From NCBI RefSeq assembly GCF_000797515.1, contig NZ_JSBN01000019.1, positions 1-50,698 of the forward strand: a stretch of DNA of 50,698 bases, given 5' to 3'. This stretch comes from Sphingomonas sp. Ant H11 (GTDB taxonomy: Bacteria; Pseudomonadota; Alphaproteobacteria; Sphingomonadales; Sphingomonadaceae). The translations under genes and the position numbers were made by a program. A model generated the notes under the pieces. That model made no database searches, had not been told where the DNA came from, and was given only the letters and a program-made list of their open reading frames with translations. Below, piece by piece: positions 28,008 through 37,329 of this stretch (position 1 is its first letter; the number at the start of each line of letters is the position of its first letter).

Positions 28008-28168
28008 GCGGGGATGAACGACGGGCTGATCCCACCCCCACCGCCGAGCTTCAGGCATCGCCGCAGCTGCCGACCATCCCCTGGACGATCGGCTTCCTGC
28101 CGCTCCTGTATCTCGGGCATCCCAGATCGGTCCTTCCTGTCCATGTGGACGCGGGAGACGCACGATGA
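28004..28168 (+). CDS. Small ORF between RHH and coupling protein, 54 aa
   Basis: It begins with ATG 28004, overlapping the RHH stop (ATGA), and its TGA overlaps the coupling-protein ATG at 28165 (ATGA again). The product (MSGDERRADPTPTAELQASP, then a hydrophobic Pro-rich stretch PWTIGFLPLLYLGH) may contain one short membrane segment. No family recognised. The double overlap argues that it is translated, at least as a coupling device between RHH and T4CP. Confidence 0.5.
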   Translation: MSGDERRADPTPTAELQASPQLPTIPWTIGFLPLLYLGHPRSVLPVHVDAGDAR

Positions 28169-30210
28169 GCATCTTTCGCAACGACACGCTCGGCTCCTGG
28201 ACCCGCGGCGGACAGGCGATCGTCCACAATGTCCGCATGACAACCCAGGTGTTTTTCCAGACGGTCATCGCGGGGTTCGTCCTCTGGGTGATGGGCACCA
28301 TCTGGTATGCGCTCGAAATGTCGACGGACTATGAGCGCTTCATCCTGCGCAAACTGGTCGAGGCGAGCTTCAAGGTCGATGCGGCCGCCGGCACCAACGA
28401 TCCGGTGTTGTTCAAGACGCCGGCGGGACACCAATATTGGACGTCAGCCGATTGGCTGCTCGCCTCCAAACTCGCCAAGCAGACTCTCCATAAGGTCGAG
28501 CTCGACCTCATCCACGGGGCGTTGATCGCCGGCGCCTTCGCGCTGCTGGCGCTGTTCTTCGCCTGGTTCACATTCACGCGCACGGGCAGGGGACTCGGCT
28601 CGAACGAGTATTTGCGCGGTGCCCGGTTCGGCACGATCCGGCAGGTCAAACACTTGCTCCGCCACCAGCGCAAGGGGAGCTTCTCGATCGGCGGCGTCCC
28701 CATTCCGGATGCCTATGAGCCCGAGCATGTGCTCCTGTGCGGCGCGCCCGGCACCGGCAAGACCAACCTCATCGTCAAGATGCTCGAGGGGATCCGCAAG
28801 GAGGGCAAGCGGGCGATCGTCTATGATACTGCCGGCACCTTCGTCGAGAAATTCTACCGCCCGGGAAAGGACATTCTTCTCAATCCACTCGACAAGCGCA
28901 CCAGCCGCTGGTCGCCCTGGGGCGACGTCCCGCGCGATTACCATTATGACCAGATCGCTGAGTCGACGATCCCCGACAAGGCGGGTGATCCGTTCTGGGC
29001 GAAGGCCGCCCGCGGCACGCTCGTCGCGGTCATGCGCAAGCTCGCGCATCAGAAGCAAATGCTGGTCTCGATCCTGCTTGATCGCCTGTTGCGGTCCAAG
29101 CTGAAGGATCTTGCAGCCTTCGCCGCTGGTACCGATGCCGCGGCTTTCATCAGCCTCGAAGGGGAGCGCACGTCTGCCGGCATCCAGGCCGAACTTGCCT
29201 CCGTCATGCGCAGCTTTTCCTATCTCGACGACACCCGCAAAGGGCTGTCGATCCGGGACTGGGTGGCGAACGAAAAGGGGGACGGCTGGCTCTTCATCAC
29301 CGTCAAGGCCGACCAGCTCCCGTCGCTTCGGCCCCTGATCACGGTCTGGCTCGATATCGCCATTTCGGCGATCATGAGCCTGACGCCCGATCGCCGCCGA
29401 CGCCTCTATTGCGTCATCGACGAACTCCCCACGCTGCAGAAATTGCCATCGCTGTCCGACTTCCTAGCGCGCGCCCGCAAATATGGCGGGTGCGGTATCC
29501 TGGGGTTCCAGTCCTACCCGCAATTGGAGGCGACCTACGGTATCCAGGATGCCGCTGCGATCACCGGCTATTGCTCGACCTGGGTGGCTCTCCGCGCCAA
29601 CGACACCCCCACGGCAAAGCATGTTTCGGAGAATCTCGGTCAGGTCGAACAGGTCGAGGCGAACGAAGGCATGTCCTACGGCGTCAACGACATGCGCGAC
29701 GGCGTGAACCTGTCGCGCATGCAGGTGACCCGCCCGCTGGTCATGCACACCGAGGTCACCAATCTGCCCAACCTGTCGGGTTTCCTGCGGTTCGGTCGCA
29801 ACCTGCCGGTGGTCCATTTCCAGGACCGCTTCAACACCGTCGCGACCATCGCCGACGCCTTTGTCGAACGCGATACGCCGCCGGTGCGCGACCGGGATGG
29901 CGAGGCCCTGATCGCCGCGATCCATGCCGAAGCCAAGTCAACCGAGTCGCCATCACCGCCGCGACGCAAGAAGGCTGCACGACCGGTGCCGCCACCGCCT
30001 CCGCCAACATCGCCTGACCTCTTCGAGGGCGGCAGCAGTGGGGCCGCCGAGGGGGAGGGGGTTGAACCGAAACCCGCCGAAAACCCGCCGACAGACCCTG
30101 TCGCACCTGCTCCGGCCTTCACGCTTGCCCCCCAACGGGGCCGGACCCGCATCGAACTCGATGTCTATGATCGCGAAAATGGCCCGGCCAGGCCGGCGCG
30201 GCCGGCATGA
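28165..30210 (+). CDS. traD: VirD4/TraD-type coupling protein (T4CP)
   Basis: The T4CP is the hexameric inner-membrane ATPase that hands the relaxase-DNA complex to the type IV secretion channel. Two N-terminal transmembrane segments (about 28-50 and 117-137) flank a periplasmic loop. The TrwB-type ATPase domain has Walker A CGAPGTGKTN (193-201) and Walker B YCVIDELPT (near 415), plus the YGGCGILGFQSYPQLEATYG segment. A Pro-rich C-terminal tail (APPPPPTSPD-like) probably contacts partners. 681 residues, no frameshift. It overlaps the genes on both sides by 4 nt. Confidence 0.95.
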   Translation: MSIFRNDTLGSWTRGGQAIVHNVRMTTQVFFQTVIAGFVLWVMGTIWYALEMSTDYERFILRKLVEASFKVDAAAGTNDPVLFKTPAGHQYWTSADWLLASKLAKQTLHKVELDLIHGALIAGAFALLALFFAWFTFTRTGRGLGSNEYLRGARFGTIRQVKHLLRHQRKGSFSIGGVPIPDAYEPEHVLLCGAPGTGKTNLIVKMLEGIRKEGKRAIVYDTAGTFVEKFYRPGKDILLNPLDKRTSRWSPWGDVPRDYHYDQIAESTIPDKAGDPFWAKAARGTLVAVMRKLAHQKQMLVSILLDRLLRSKLKDLAAFAAGTDAAAFISLEGERTSAGIQAELASVMRSFSYLDDTRKGLSIRDWVANEKGDGWLFITVKADQLPSLRPLITVWLDIAISAIMSLTPDRRRRLYCVIDELPTLQKLPSLSDFLARARKYGGCGILGFQSYPQLEATYGIQDAAAITGYCSTWVALRANDTPTAKHVSENLGQVEQVEANEGMSYGVNDMRDGVNLSRMQVTRPLVMHTEVTNLPNLSGFLRFGRNLPVVHFQDRFNTVATIADAFVERDTPPVRDRDGEALIAAIHAEAKSTESPSPPRRKKAARPVPPPPPPTSPDLFEGGSSGAAEGEGVEPKPAENPPTDPVAPAPAFTLAPQRGRTRIELDVYDRENGPARPARPA

Positions 30211-33168
30211 TCCATCCCCGCCGCCTGAAAGGTACGCCCGGCAATATTGCCCGCTATTATACGGTGGGCGATTATTACACCAAAGGGAGCGACGAACATT
30301 CAGAATGGGGTGGCCGGATAGCGGTTGAGTTAGGGCTATCCGGCCCGGTCGATCCCCAGACTTTCCAAGAGTTGCTGGCCGGAAAGATCGACGACCAGCA
30401 ACTCGGCCGCCACCGTGCCAACGGCGAGATCGAGCATCACCCCCGGCTGGGACTTCGCCGTCAATGCGCCGAAATCGGTATCGATCATGGCGCTGGTGAT
30501 GGGCGACGAGCGGATAATCGCCGCCCATGAGAAAGCAGTCGGGACGGCGCTCGAATATCTCGAAGAACATGCGTCCCTGCGCCGACGCGACAACGGCCAG
30601 ATCGTTCACGAGACGACTGGTCGACTGATTTTGCCCGCTTCACCGAACATGCCAGCCGCGAGCTCGATCCCCATCTCCATACCCATGTTGTCGTGATGAA
30701 CATCACGAACCGAGAGGACGGTTCGTCCTGGGCCAGCCTCGAGACACGGGCGATGTTCGCCGAGCAGATGGTTGCGGGGCAGGTCTATCGAAAACGACCT
30801 CGCCCATGAGCTTCGCCAGATCGGATACGAAGTCGAATTCGACCCCAGACGGGGGCTGTTCGAGATCGTCGGCGTTCCCAAGGACTTTATCAAGGACACC
30901 TCCCAGCGCGCTGGACAGATCGATGCCCATGCCAAGGAGCATGGGCTCACCGGACAGGCAGCGCGTCGCCAATCCTTCTACCAGACGCGCGGTCCCAAGG
31001 TGACGGCGACACTCGACGAGTTCCACATCCAGTGGGCCGCGCGCGCGAAACCCTATGAGGCGGACCTCGCCAAACTCACCGCGCAGGTCGAGGAACGGGG
31101 CACGTCGATCATCGACGTCGACCGCCGAACCGCCGGTCGCGCGAGTCTGTTCGGCCTGCGGCAGGCGGAGACACGCGAAGCCGTGAACAATCTCGGCCGC
31201 ATGTACGGGTTGGCGCTGGCCAGCCATGTCGGAGAGGTGAGGCTTGCCGATGTCCGGCCGTTGCTTGCCGAGCATGAGGCGAAGCACAAGCTCCTCGTCA
31301 CCCGTGCGCCGACGGGCGATCAGACTCTAACCCGCGGCCGGACCAGCAGGCGCAGCGCTCGCCAGGAAATGGCGCTGTCGCAGCACCTCGCTTTGGCCCT
31401 GGATGATGCCCGACCCATCGCCACCGCCGACCGCCTCCTGGTCGCGCTGGAGACCGCTGGCCTCACGCCCCATCAGGAGCAGGCCCTCGTTCAATCGGCC
31501 TTGTCGCGGGACCGGGTCACTGGCATCCACGGCGTCGGCGGCGCCGGCAAATCGACGTTGATGAATACCCTGAGACAGGCGGCCGAGCCGGGAACGGTGC
31601 TGGTCGCGCTGGCCCCCACATCGTCAGCCGCTGCGACCACGGGTCAGATCGCGGGTGTCGAATCGAGAACGGTCGAAAGCGTTCTCACCAGCGGTGGTCG
31701 CGGCATCACCGACCGCCATGTTCTCCTCCTCGATGAGGCCGGGCAACTCGGGACACGCCAGGCCATTCGCATCCTCGAGATCAGCCGGATGACGGGCGCG
31801 CGGCTGATCCTGCTCGGCGATGACAAGCAGACCGGCGCGATCGAACAGGGGAAGCCCTTCTGGCTGATGCAGAAGTTCGGCCTCGCCACGGCGCAACTCA
31901 CCGAGTCGATGCGCCAGCAGACCAAAAGCATGAAGGCCGCGGTCACCCATGCGCGGGCCGCGGAATATGCCGCCTCGCTGTCACACCTCGACAAGGTCGT
32001 GAGCGGGGAGGGGGCCGAGGCGCTCGCCAAGGGCCTCGTCGCGGAATGGACCCGGCTCAAGCCGGAGAACCGCGCCACCACGAACATCCTGGTGCTCGAC
32101 AATGCCACCCGGCTGATCGTGAACTCAAAGATTCGCGAAACCCTGAAATCGGAAAGCGCGATCGCGGCCGAAGACGCACGGCTCCAGGTCCTGACGCCGA
32201 GCGGCATGTCCGACCAGGAGAAACACTATGCCCGATTTTATTCAGGCGGCCAGGTCGTGACCTTCACGCGGGATCAGCTCGGCGCGGGGATCGCGCGCGA
32301 CGTCCAATATCGTGTTGTCGGTATCGGACGCGCCGAGAACGGGCGGCAGGTCGTGCGACTGGTCGACGAAAACGGCCGGATGATCCGCTGGGATCCGCGG
32401 CAGAGTCAGGTCAAGCAGATCAACGTGTTCAACGCGGAGAATCGCGACCTCGCGGAAGGCGATCGCATCCAATGGCGTCTGGTGAACAATGCGCTCGATC
32501 TAAAGAATGCCGAGCGTGGCACGGTCGAAAAGATGGATGGAACCGTTGCCACGATCCGTTGGGACCGAGGCGAGCGCGTGCAGCAGATCGACCTGTCCGA
32601 GCACAAGCACTGGGACCACGGATACGCAGAGACCGTATATTCCGCGCAGTCCAAGACCTACGCCCGGGTGTATGTGCTGGCGCCGGTCAATTCCGGGCTC
32701 GTGAACGGCCAGAATTATTATACGGCGATCACCCGCGCGCGCTTCGGCGTGAAGCTCTGGACCGAGGACGAGAAGCGCCTCGCCGAGAAGCTCGAGACCC
32801 ATTCCGGCGAAAAGACGTCCGCGCTGGAAGGGCTCGGAAGGCTGGACAGGGATAGCCGCGACAGCCTCGCCGCGCGTCATGCAGACCCGATTGAGCGAGC
32901 TCGGGCGGACCAGGATCGTGAGCGGTCCGAGCGGCGCGACATGGCCCTTGGCCGGCAACTCGACCAACGGACGAATGCGCCAAGGGGCCTGCCGGAGCGG
33001 CTGGCTGAAAATGCCCGCGGGATTGCCGACATCCTCGACCGCTTCCTGCAATCTGTCGTCGATCGCGCGCCTGCCGAAGCCGATCGCGCCGACGCCCGAA
33101 CCGACCCAGCGCCCGCCCAAGTACATGACTCCCGTGACGCCGATTCCGGCCACGGTCCGGAACATTGA
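30207..33168 (+). CDS. MobF-family relaxase/helicase, TrwC/TraI-like (three frameshifts)
   Basis: This enzyme nicks oriT, stays on the 5' end and unwinds the strand for transfer. It starts at ATG 30207, overlapping the T4CP stop. The relaxase domain shows the early Tyr pair (ARYYTVGDYYTKG), NAPKSVSIMAL and the metal-binding His triad HLHTHVVVMN. The helicase follows with Walker A GVGGAGKST (about residue 440), LLLDEAGQL and the motif VI-like YTAITRARFGV. Indels at about 30442 (extra C), 30637 (one base missing) and 30790 (extra A) must be repaired to give one protein of about 987 residues. Third gene of a trwABC-like operon. Confidence 0.92.
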
Positions 33169-33185
33169 TCACGGAGCAGTTTGCC

Positions 33186-33860
33186 ATGAACCACACCGCC
33201 TTTGCATTTTCCGCCCGATGCCGCCTCAAATCTATTCTGCGCGCCGGCTGCCTTGCCGTGGTGTTCGCGGCATCCACCGCGGCTTCACCCTCGGCGGGGA
33301 TGGCGAGACCTTCGGAAGGCGCCATCTCACACTGCATTGCACGTGCCGCTGGTGGGAAGGATTGGCTCGAGAAAACCCTGTGGGGACTGCGCGACCAGGA
33401 AGGCGGATGGGTCGGCGCGGAGGTCGCCAATGCCAACGGATCGCATGACCTGGGGCCCCTTCAGATCAATAGTTGGTGGGTGCCAAAGATCGCAGCGGTG
33501 CTGCGGCGGCCCGAGCAGGAGGTTCGCACCTGGCTCAAGTCCGATGCCTGCTTCAATGCCGATGTTGCCCGCTGGATCTTCCTGTCGGCCTTGCGGGCGA
33601 CCGGTGACTATTGGGCCGCGATCGGGGTCTATCACAGCCCCACAGCGTGGCGCCAAAGGCACTATGCCCTGAGCGTCGCAGACCACCTCACGCGGCGTTT
33701 TGGCCCTGCGATCTTCGCCGAACGGCCTGTTAGGCTTGGCGGTGCTTCGGTCGCGACGACCCCGCAATCGCCCGACTCGCCCACCAACGAGGCCAAGCGG
33801 GAGCGAATGCTCGGGTTCGGCGTGGTAGCGCGCTCCGTATCGTCAGAGGTGCAAGATTAA
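33186..33860 (+). CDS. Lytic transglycosylase, VirB1-like
   Basis: Transglycosylases of this kind open the peptidoglycan for assembly of a type IV secretion system. The N-terminus is a signal peptide with a basic start and hydrophobic core (LRAGCLAVVFAASTAASPS). The SLT-like fold follows: catalytic Glu in LRDQEGGWVG, then NGSHDLGPLQINSWW, and AIGVYHSPTAWRQRHYA. 224 residues, start ATG 33186, 18 bp after the relaxase stop, so probably co-transcribed. It is the only mating-channel-type gene in the window. Confidence 0.88.
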   Translation: MNHTAFAFSARCRLKSILRAGCLAVVFAASTAASPSAGMARPSEGAISHCIARAAGGKDWLEKTLWGLRDQEGGWVGAEVANANGSHDLGPLQINSWWVPKIAAVLRRPEQEVRTWLKSDACFNADVARWIFLSALRATGDYWAAIGVYHSPTAWRQRHYALSVADHLTRRFGPAIFAERPVRLGGASVATTPQSPDSPTNEAKRERMLGFGVVARSVSSEVQD

Positions 33861-33935
33861 GCGGCGCGGTGGCAGCAGGCTTGTCGCTCTATCCGCTCCT
33901 CGATAGATCAGCAGGGGAACAACCAGGAGTGAAAC

Positions 33936-34211
33936 ATGAACAACAGCGACCTCGCCGACCATCTTTCCAGCGCCACCGGCTCGAGCAAGGCCGACGCCAA
34001 GAAAATCGTCGATACTGTCTTCGCGGCGATTGCGGACGCGGCGGCGAAGGGCGAGGAGATTTCGCTCAACGGCTTCGGCAAGTTCAAAGTGAAGGCCAGC
34101 GCGGAGCGCGAAGGTCGCAATCCCTCGACTGGCGCGACCATCACGATTGCGGCCTCGAAGAAGCTCTCGTTCACGCCCGCTAAAGCGGTGAAGGACAAGC
34201 TGAACGGTTGA
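33936..34211 (+). CDS. HU-family DNA-binding protein
   Basis: A 91-residue HU/IHF-like nucleoid protein starts at ATG 33936 after CAGGAGTGAAAC. The N-terminal helices (SDLADHLSSATGSSKADAKK), the GEEISLNGFGKFKVK strand segment and the DNA-intercalating loop with GRNPSTGATITI are all in place. An HU encoded within a transfer region may serve relaxosome architecture or recombination by the nearby recombinase. A perfect 17-bp hairpin follows. Confidence 0.93.
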   Translation: MNNSDLADHLSSATGSSKADAKKIVDTVFAAIADAAAKGEEISLNGFGKFKVKASAEREGRNPSTGATITIAASKKLSFTPAKAVKDKLNG

Positions 34212-34216
34212 ACCAA

Positions 34217-34262
34217 TTCTTGGTCCAGGCGCGTCCCTCAACGATCGCGCCTGGACCAAGAA
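34217..34262 (+). terminator. Long perfect hairpin after the HU gene
   Basis: Arms TTCTTGGTCCAGGCGCG and CGCGCCTGGACCAAGAA are perfect over 17 bp with a 12-nt loop, six bases after the HU stop. There is no T-tract on the plus strand, so it may act as an mRNA-stabilising hairpin or as a terminator of low U-dependence. Confidence 0.65.
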
Positions 34263-34401
34263 AGCCGGCCGTCGTTTTCCTCGTGTGGAGGCCGGTTTGG
34301 GGTTTTCCACACTAGGGTTCGGCGGCGATGGGTTCAAAGTTCCTTGTGTCTAAAGCGTCTGCTGGCGCGACTTCGCGACCGCCCTCTATCATACAGGTTT
34401 C

Positions 34402-34867
34402 ATGACAGACCCTCGAACCCACACAGCTTCTCGCACCATCGTTGCGCCACCACGTGCCATCTTCCGCGCTTTTCTCGATGCCGAGGCCCTTGCGTCATGG
34501 CGTGCGCCCAAGGGCATGACTGCGAAGATCCTCGCTTTCGACCCCCCGTGTTGGGGGCAGCTATCGGATGACATTCGTCTATTCCGAGACCGAGCGTGGC
34601 CGAGGCAAATCAACGGAGAATACCGACGTTGTCGAGGCACGCTTCATCGAACTGATACCGAATGAAAAAATTGTCGAGGCTGTCGAGTTCGAGTCCGCCG
34701 ATCCGGCCTTTGCCGGCACCATGACGATGACCACGATATTCACGGCCGTCGCAAACGGCACGAAAGTGACGTTCACCGCCGAGAACGTCCCCACGGGGAT
34801 CAGCGAAGCTGACCATCGCGCCGGCATGGATTCGTCATTGAAGAATCTTGCCAATCTCGTTGAATAG
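34402..34867 (+). CDS. SRPBCC/AHSA1-like protein (one frameshift)
   Basis: AHSA1-type START-like domains bind hydrophobic ligands in a beta-barrel. The N-terminus (TASRTIVAPPRAIFRAFLDA, EALASWRAPKGM) and C-terminus (TTIFTAVANGTKVTFTAENV, HRAGMDSSLKNL) are typical. One extra C in a 6-base run at about 34542-34547 splits the frame; removing it gives FDPRVGGSYRMTFVYSE and about 154 residues. The gene stands alone as cargo between the HU and recombinase modules. Confidence 0.82.
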
Positions 34868-34981
34868 GCCCGCAATCGACGCTTAGTCTTTCTATGGGCG
34901 TTTGCGAGGAAGATAGCGCCTGACCGCCCGCGACATCATCGACACGCTGAGCACTGTAGATCGGCTCGAGTGCGGGAACTG
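34868..34981. other. Intergenic, nothing recognised
   Basis: Between the SRPBCC gene and the promoter at 34982 I see no gene or structured site. Short minus-strand frames here look like shadows. Confidence 0.5.
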
Positions 34982-35010
34982 TTGATAAACGGTGGCACGC
35001 GAGTTACAAT
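34982..35010 (+). promoter_or_regulatory. Second copy of the transfer-operon promoter
   Basis: TTGATA and TACAAT are 17 bp apart. The spacer and downstream leader resemble the promoter at 27630 (shared AAC-G-GGCA-CGCG spacer and CTTGCT-CAAGAC leader), so the two have a common origin. Confidence 0.65.
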
Positions 35011-35036
35011 AACCTTGCTCCAAGACATCCCGCTGA

Positions 35037-35053
35037 GCTCCATCGATTGGAGC
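35037..35053 (+). promoter_or_regulatory. Second Shine-Dalgarno-covering hairpin
   Basis: GCTCCA (35037-35042) can pair with TGGAGC (35048-35053) over a TCGAT loop. The GGAG inside the 3' arm is 7 nt before GTG 35060. Compare 27685-27703. Confidence 0.5.
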
Positions 35054-35059
35054 GGCGAC

Positions 35060-35152
35060 GTGATAATGACGGTGCGCCTCGGTGGGGCCTTGCTTTGGCA
35101 CCTCAGGCAATGCGAATGTCCCTTACACGATAATCGCATCGTACGGCGATGA
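35060..35152 (+). CDS. Possible 30-aa leader ORF
   Basis: GTG 35060 follows the hairpin-covered GGAG at a good distance; the frame encodes MIMTVRLGGALLWHLRQCEC and ends at TGA 35150-35152, overlapping the next ATG (35149) by 4 nt. It lies where the RHH gene lies in the other copy of the leader. It may be a decayed RHH start, a regulatory leader peptide or chance. Confidence 0.3.
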   Translation: MIMTVRLGGALLWHLRQCECPLHDNRIVRR

Positions 35153-35550
35153 GGCGCGCCCGATCTTCTAACACGAGGTACGGGAACGCCAATGATTCCT
35201 CGGCCGGGCCACGAACGCCTTACGGTCAGTCCAACCCTCCTCCGCAACCTAGAGCGCAGGCTACGGATCAGGAGCCTACTCAGTCTGCATGTGAATCCTC
35301 AGCGGGGAGCTCGACCCAAGAGACTCCACGGGAACCTCGCATTGCGAGGCGCGATAAATTCTCACGGCAGCTGATTGAGGATGCCAGTGGGATATTCGCA
35401 CGACGACTGGGCCGGCCAGTGTCTCAGGACGAAGCGAGGATTCTGCTAGGCGACCTGACCGACTATTATGAGCTCGCCATCGCCCGACGTCGGACCATTG
35501 TCGTTCGACAACCGTCAAGGGAATGCGACGACGACACGAACGCCGGATAA
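35149..35550 (+). CDS. Hypothetical protein upstream of the recombinase, 133 aa
   Basis: The first 65 residues are a disordered Ser/Pro/Gln-rich stretch. The last 65 form a compact helical domain (REPRIARRDKFSRQLIEDAS, FARRLGRPVSQDEARILLGD, LTDYYELAI). I recall this helical domain as a short protein often found next to large serine recombinases in sphingomonad and rhizobial elements, without a known function. The start overlaps the upstream 30-aa ORF (ATGA). Confidence 0.57.
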   Translation: MRRARSSNTRYGNANDSSAGPRTPYGQSNPPPQPRAQATDQEPTQSACESSAGSSTQETPREPRIARRDKFSRQLIEDASGIFARRLGRPVSQDEARILLGDLTDYYELAIARRRTIVVRQPSRECDDDTNAG

Positions 35551-35727
35551 CCCAGCCAAGCGGTTTGTCTACGCCGAATCGGCAGCTTGACGGGTCAATG
35601 CTATCGCAGAATAAATAGTGAACAGAACGGCACGGCGGCACGGCCACAATTCCCCAGCGATAGGCGCGTTTCGCGGTTGGAAGTGGGGAAGGATCGTGAT
35701 TGAGAGCAGAGAAGGAATTGTGGAACA
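35551..35727. other. Intergenic before the recombinase
   Basis: These 177 bp are lower in GC than their surroundings and presumably hold the recombinase promoter, but no clear hexamer pair or inverted repeat stands out. Confidence 0.4.
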
Positions 35728-37329
35728 ATGGCGAAACCCAGAGCGAAGCTGAGACGGACGGTGGCACGTGCGTCGGTCCACCACGCATTGAAGAAAGCGG
35801 TTCTCTACGCTCGCGTCTCAACGTCGGAGCAGGAGCGCGAGGGATTCTCGATTCCTGCCCAGCTCAAACTTCTCCGAGACTACGCAGCGATCAACGACAT
35901 CGATATCGTAGCCGAACATGTCGATGTAGAAACCGCGCGGAAGGCCGGGCGTACCGAATTTGAAGCGATGCTTGCGTACCTACGACGCCATCCATCGGTC
36001 CGAATGATCCTGGTCGAAAAGACCGATCGGCTGTATCGCAACCTCAAGGACTGGGTGACGCTCGACGAGTTGGATATCGAGATCCACCTCGCCAAGGAGG
36101 GTGTCGTCCTTTCCAAGGATTCCAGGTCTTCCGAGAAGTTCATGCACGGCATCAAGGTGCTGATGGCCAAGAACTATATCGACAATCTATCAGAGGAAGC
36201 GCGCAAGGGCATGACCGAAAAGGCCGCGCAGGGTTATTGGCCTACCCTCGCTCCACTCGGTTACCGCAACATCCGCAATGATGCTGGGCGGAAGGTGATC
36301 GCGGTCGATCCCGAGATCGCACCGATCATTGCGCGCCTGTTCGAGCTGTGCGGAACCGGTAATTTCTCAATCAACGAACTGGCAGCGAAGGCGCGCGAGC
36401 TTGGTTTGAGGTATCGTCGAAGCGGCAAGCTCGTCAGCAGTACGAGTACGATTTTCTATATTCTCAGAAATCGGCTCTACACCGGCTCCTATGAGTGGGA
36501 CGGTAAGCTTTACCAAGGCCTACACGACCCGATCGTCTCGCTCGAGGCTTGGGAACTAGCTCAGGAAGTCATCGATGGCCGTAGCGCATCCAATGTCCGC
36601 GCGAGTCCCAAAGATTTCGTCTACACCGGCTTGATGACGTGCGGCCACTGCGGCTGTGCGATGGTCGCGGAGATAAAAAAGCAGAAATACATCTACTACC
36701 ATTGCACCGGCTTTAAGGGAAAATGCCCTGAGCGTTACGTCCGCCAGGAGGCGCTTGACGTTCATTTCGAACAGATGCTTTCGCGGCTTCGCCTCGACGA
36801 CGAGATTTTCGGTCTCGTACAGCGAGCGCTCCGCGAGAGCCATGGCGACGAGAGCCGCGAGCGTGATGAAGCCAAGGCGCGGCTGACTGCCGAGGCAGAC
36901 AAGCTCCAGGAGCGTCTTGACACCATCTACCTCGATAAGGTCGATGGACGTATCACCAAGGAATTTCACGATCGCATCGCTACCACCTGGCGGGAGGAGA
37001 GAGCGCGGGCGATCCGAGGACTCGAGCACCTCAATAATGCCGACGAGGCCTATGTCGACGATGGCGTGGCGCTGCTCGATGTCGTCAGGAACGCCCACAA
37101 AGGCTTTGCGGAGATGGCCCCGGAATACCGGCGTCGAGCTCTAAATTTGGTACTTTCGAACTGTACTTGGGCCAATGATCGGCTGACCGTAGAATTCAGG
37201 CAGCCCTTTGGAATGCTTGAAGAATTATCACGGGCCGCGTTCACTCTCGGCACGCCAAACCAACCCCAAAATGAGGGTTTTGACAGTTTGGTGACCCCTA
37301 CGAGAATCGAACTCGTGCTTTCGCCGTGA
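35728..37329 (+). CDS. Large serine recombinase (integrase) reading into tRNA-Glu
   Basis: Large serine integrases insert and excise elements at att sites. The catalytic domain (about residues 22-170) has the nucleophile Ser in LYARVSTSEQEREGFSIPAQ (S31) and DRLYRNLKDWVTLDELD. The recombinase domain follows (PLGYRNI...), then a zinc ribbon with CGHCGCAM...CTGFKGKC (about 304-337) and a coiled coil (RDEAKARLTAEADKLQERLD). The last 13 or so codons (...VTPTRIELVLSP) and the stop are the reverse strand of the tRNA-Glu gene. The chromosomal attachment site thus supplies the C-terminus. 533 residues, no frameshift. It marks the right end of the integrated element. Confidence 0.93.
   Translation: MAKPRAKLRRTVARASVHHALKKAVLYARVSTSEQEREGFSIPAQLKLLRDYAAINDIDIVAEHVDVETARKAGRTEFEAMLAYLRRHPSVRMILVEKTDRLYRNLKDWVTLDELDIEIHLAKEGVVLSKDSRSSEKFMHGIKVLMAKNYIDNLSEEARKGMTEKAAQGYWPTLAPLGYRNIRNDAGRKVIAVDPEIAPIIARLFELCGTGNFSINELAAKARELGLRYRRSGKLVSSTSTIFYILRNRLYTGSYEWDGKLYQGLHDPIVSLEAWELAQEVIDGRSASNVRASPKDFVYTGLMTCGHCGCAMVAEIKKQKYIYYHCTGFKGKCPERYVRQEALDVHFEQMLSRLRLDDEIFGLVQRALRESHGDESRERDEAKARLTAEADKLQERLDTIYLDKVDGRITKEFHDRIATTWREERARAIRGLEHLNNADEAYVDDGVALLDVVRNAHKGFAEMAPEYRRRALNLVLSNCTWANDRLTVEFRQPFGMLEELSRAAFTLGTPNQPQNEGFDSLVTPTRIELVLSP

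Noticed and set aside
5582..34867. Widespread gene decay of the mobile region
   Set aside because: Breaks are single-base, correctable, evenly spread and also present in chromosomal dut, moeB and an epimerase; sequencing error explains them better.
34936..35247. Minus-strand open frame as a gene
   Set aside because: It is Arg-rich, lacks a ribosome-binding site and lies opposite a good promoter and leader on the plus strand.
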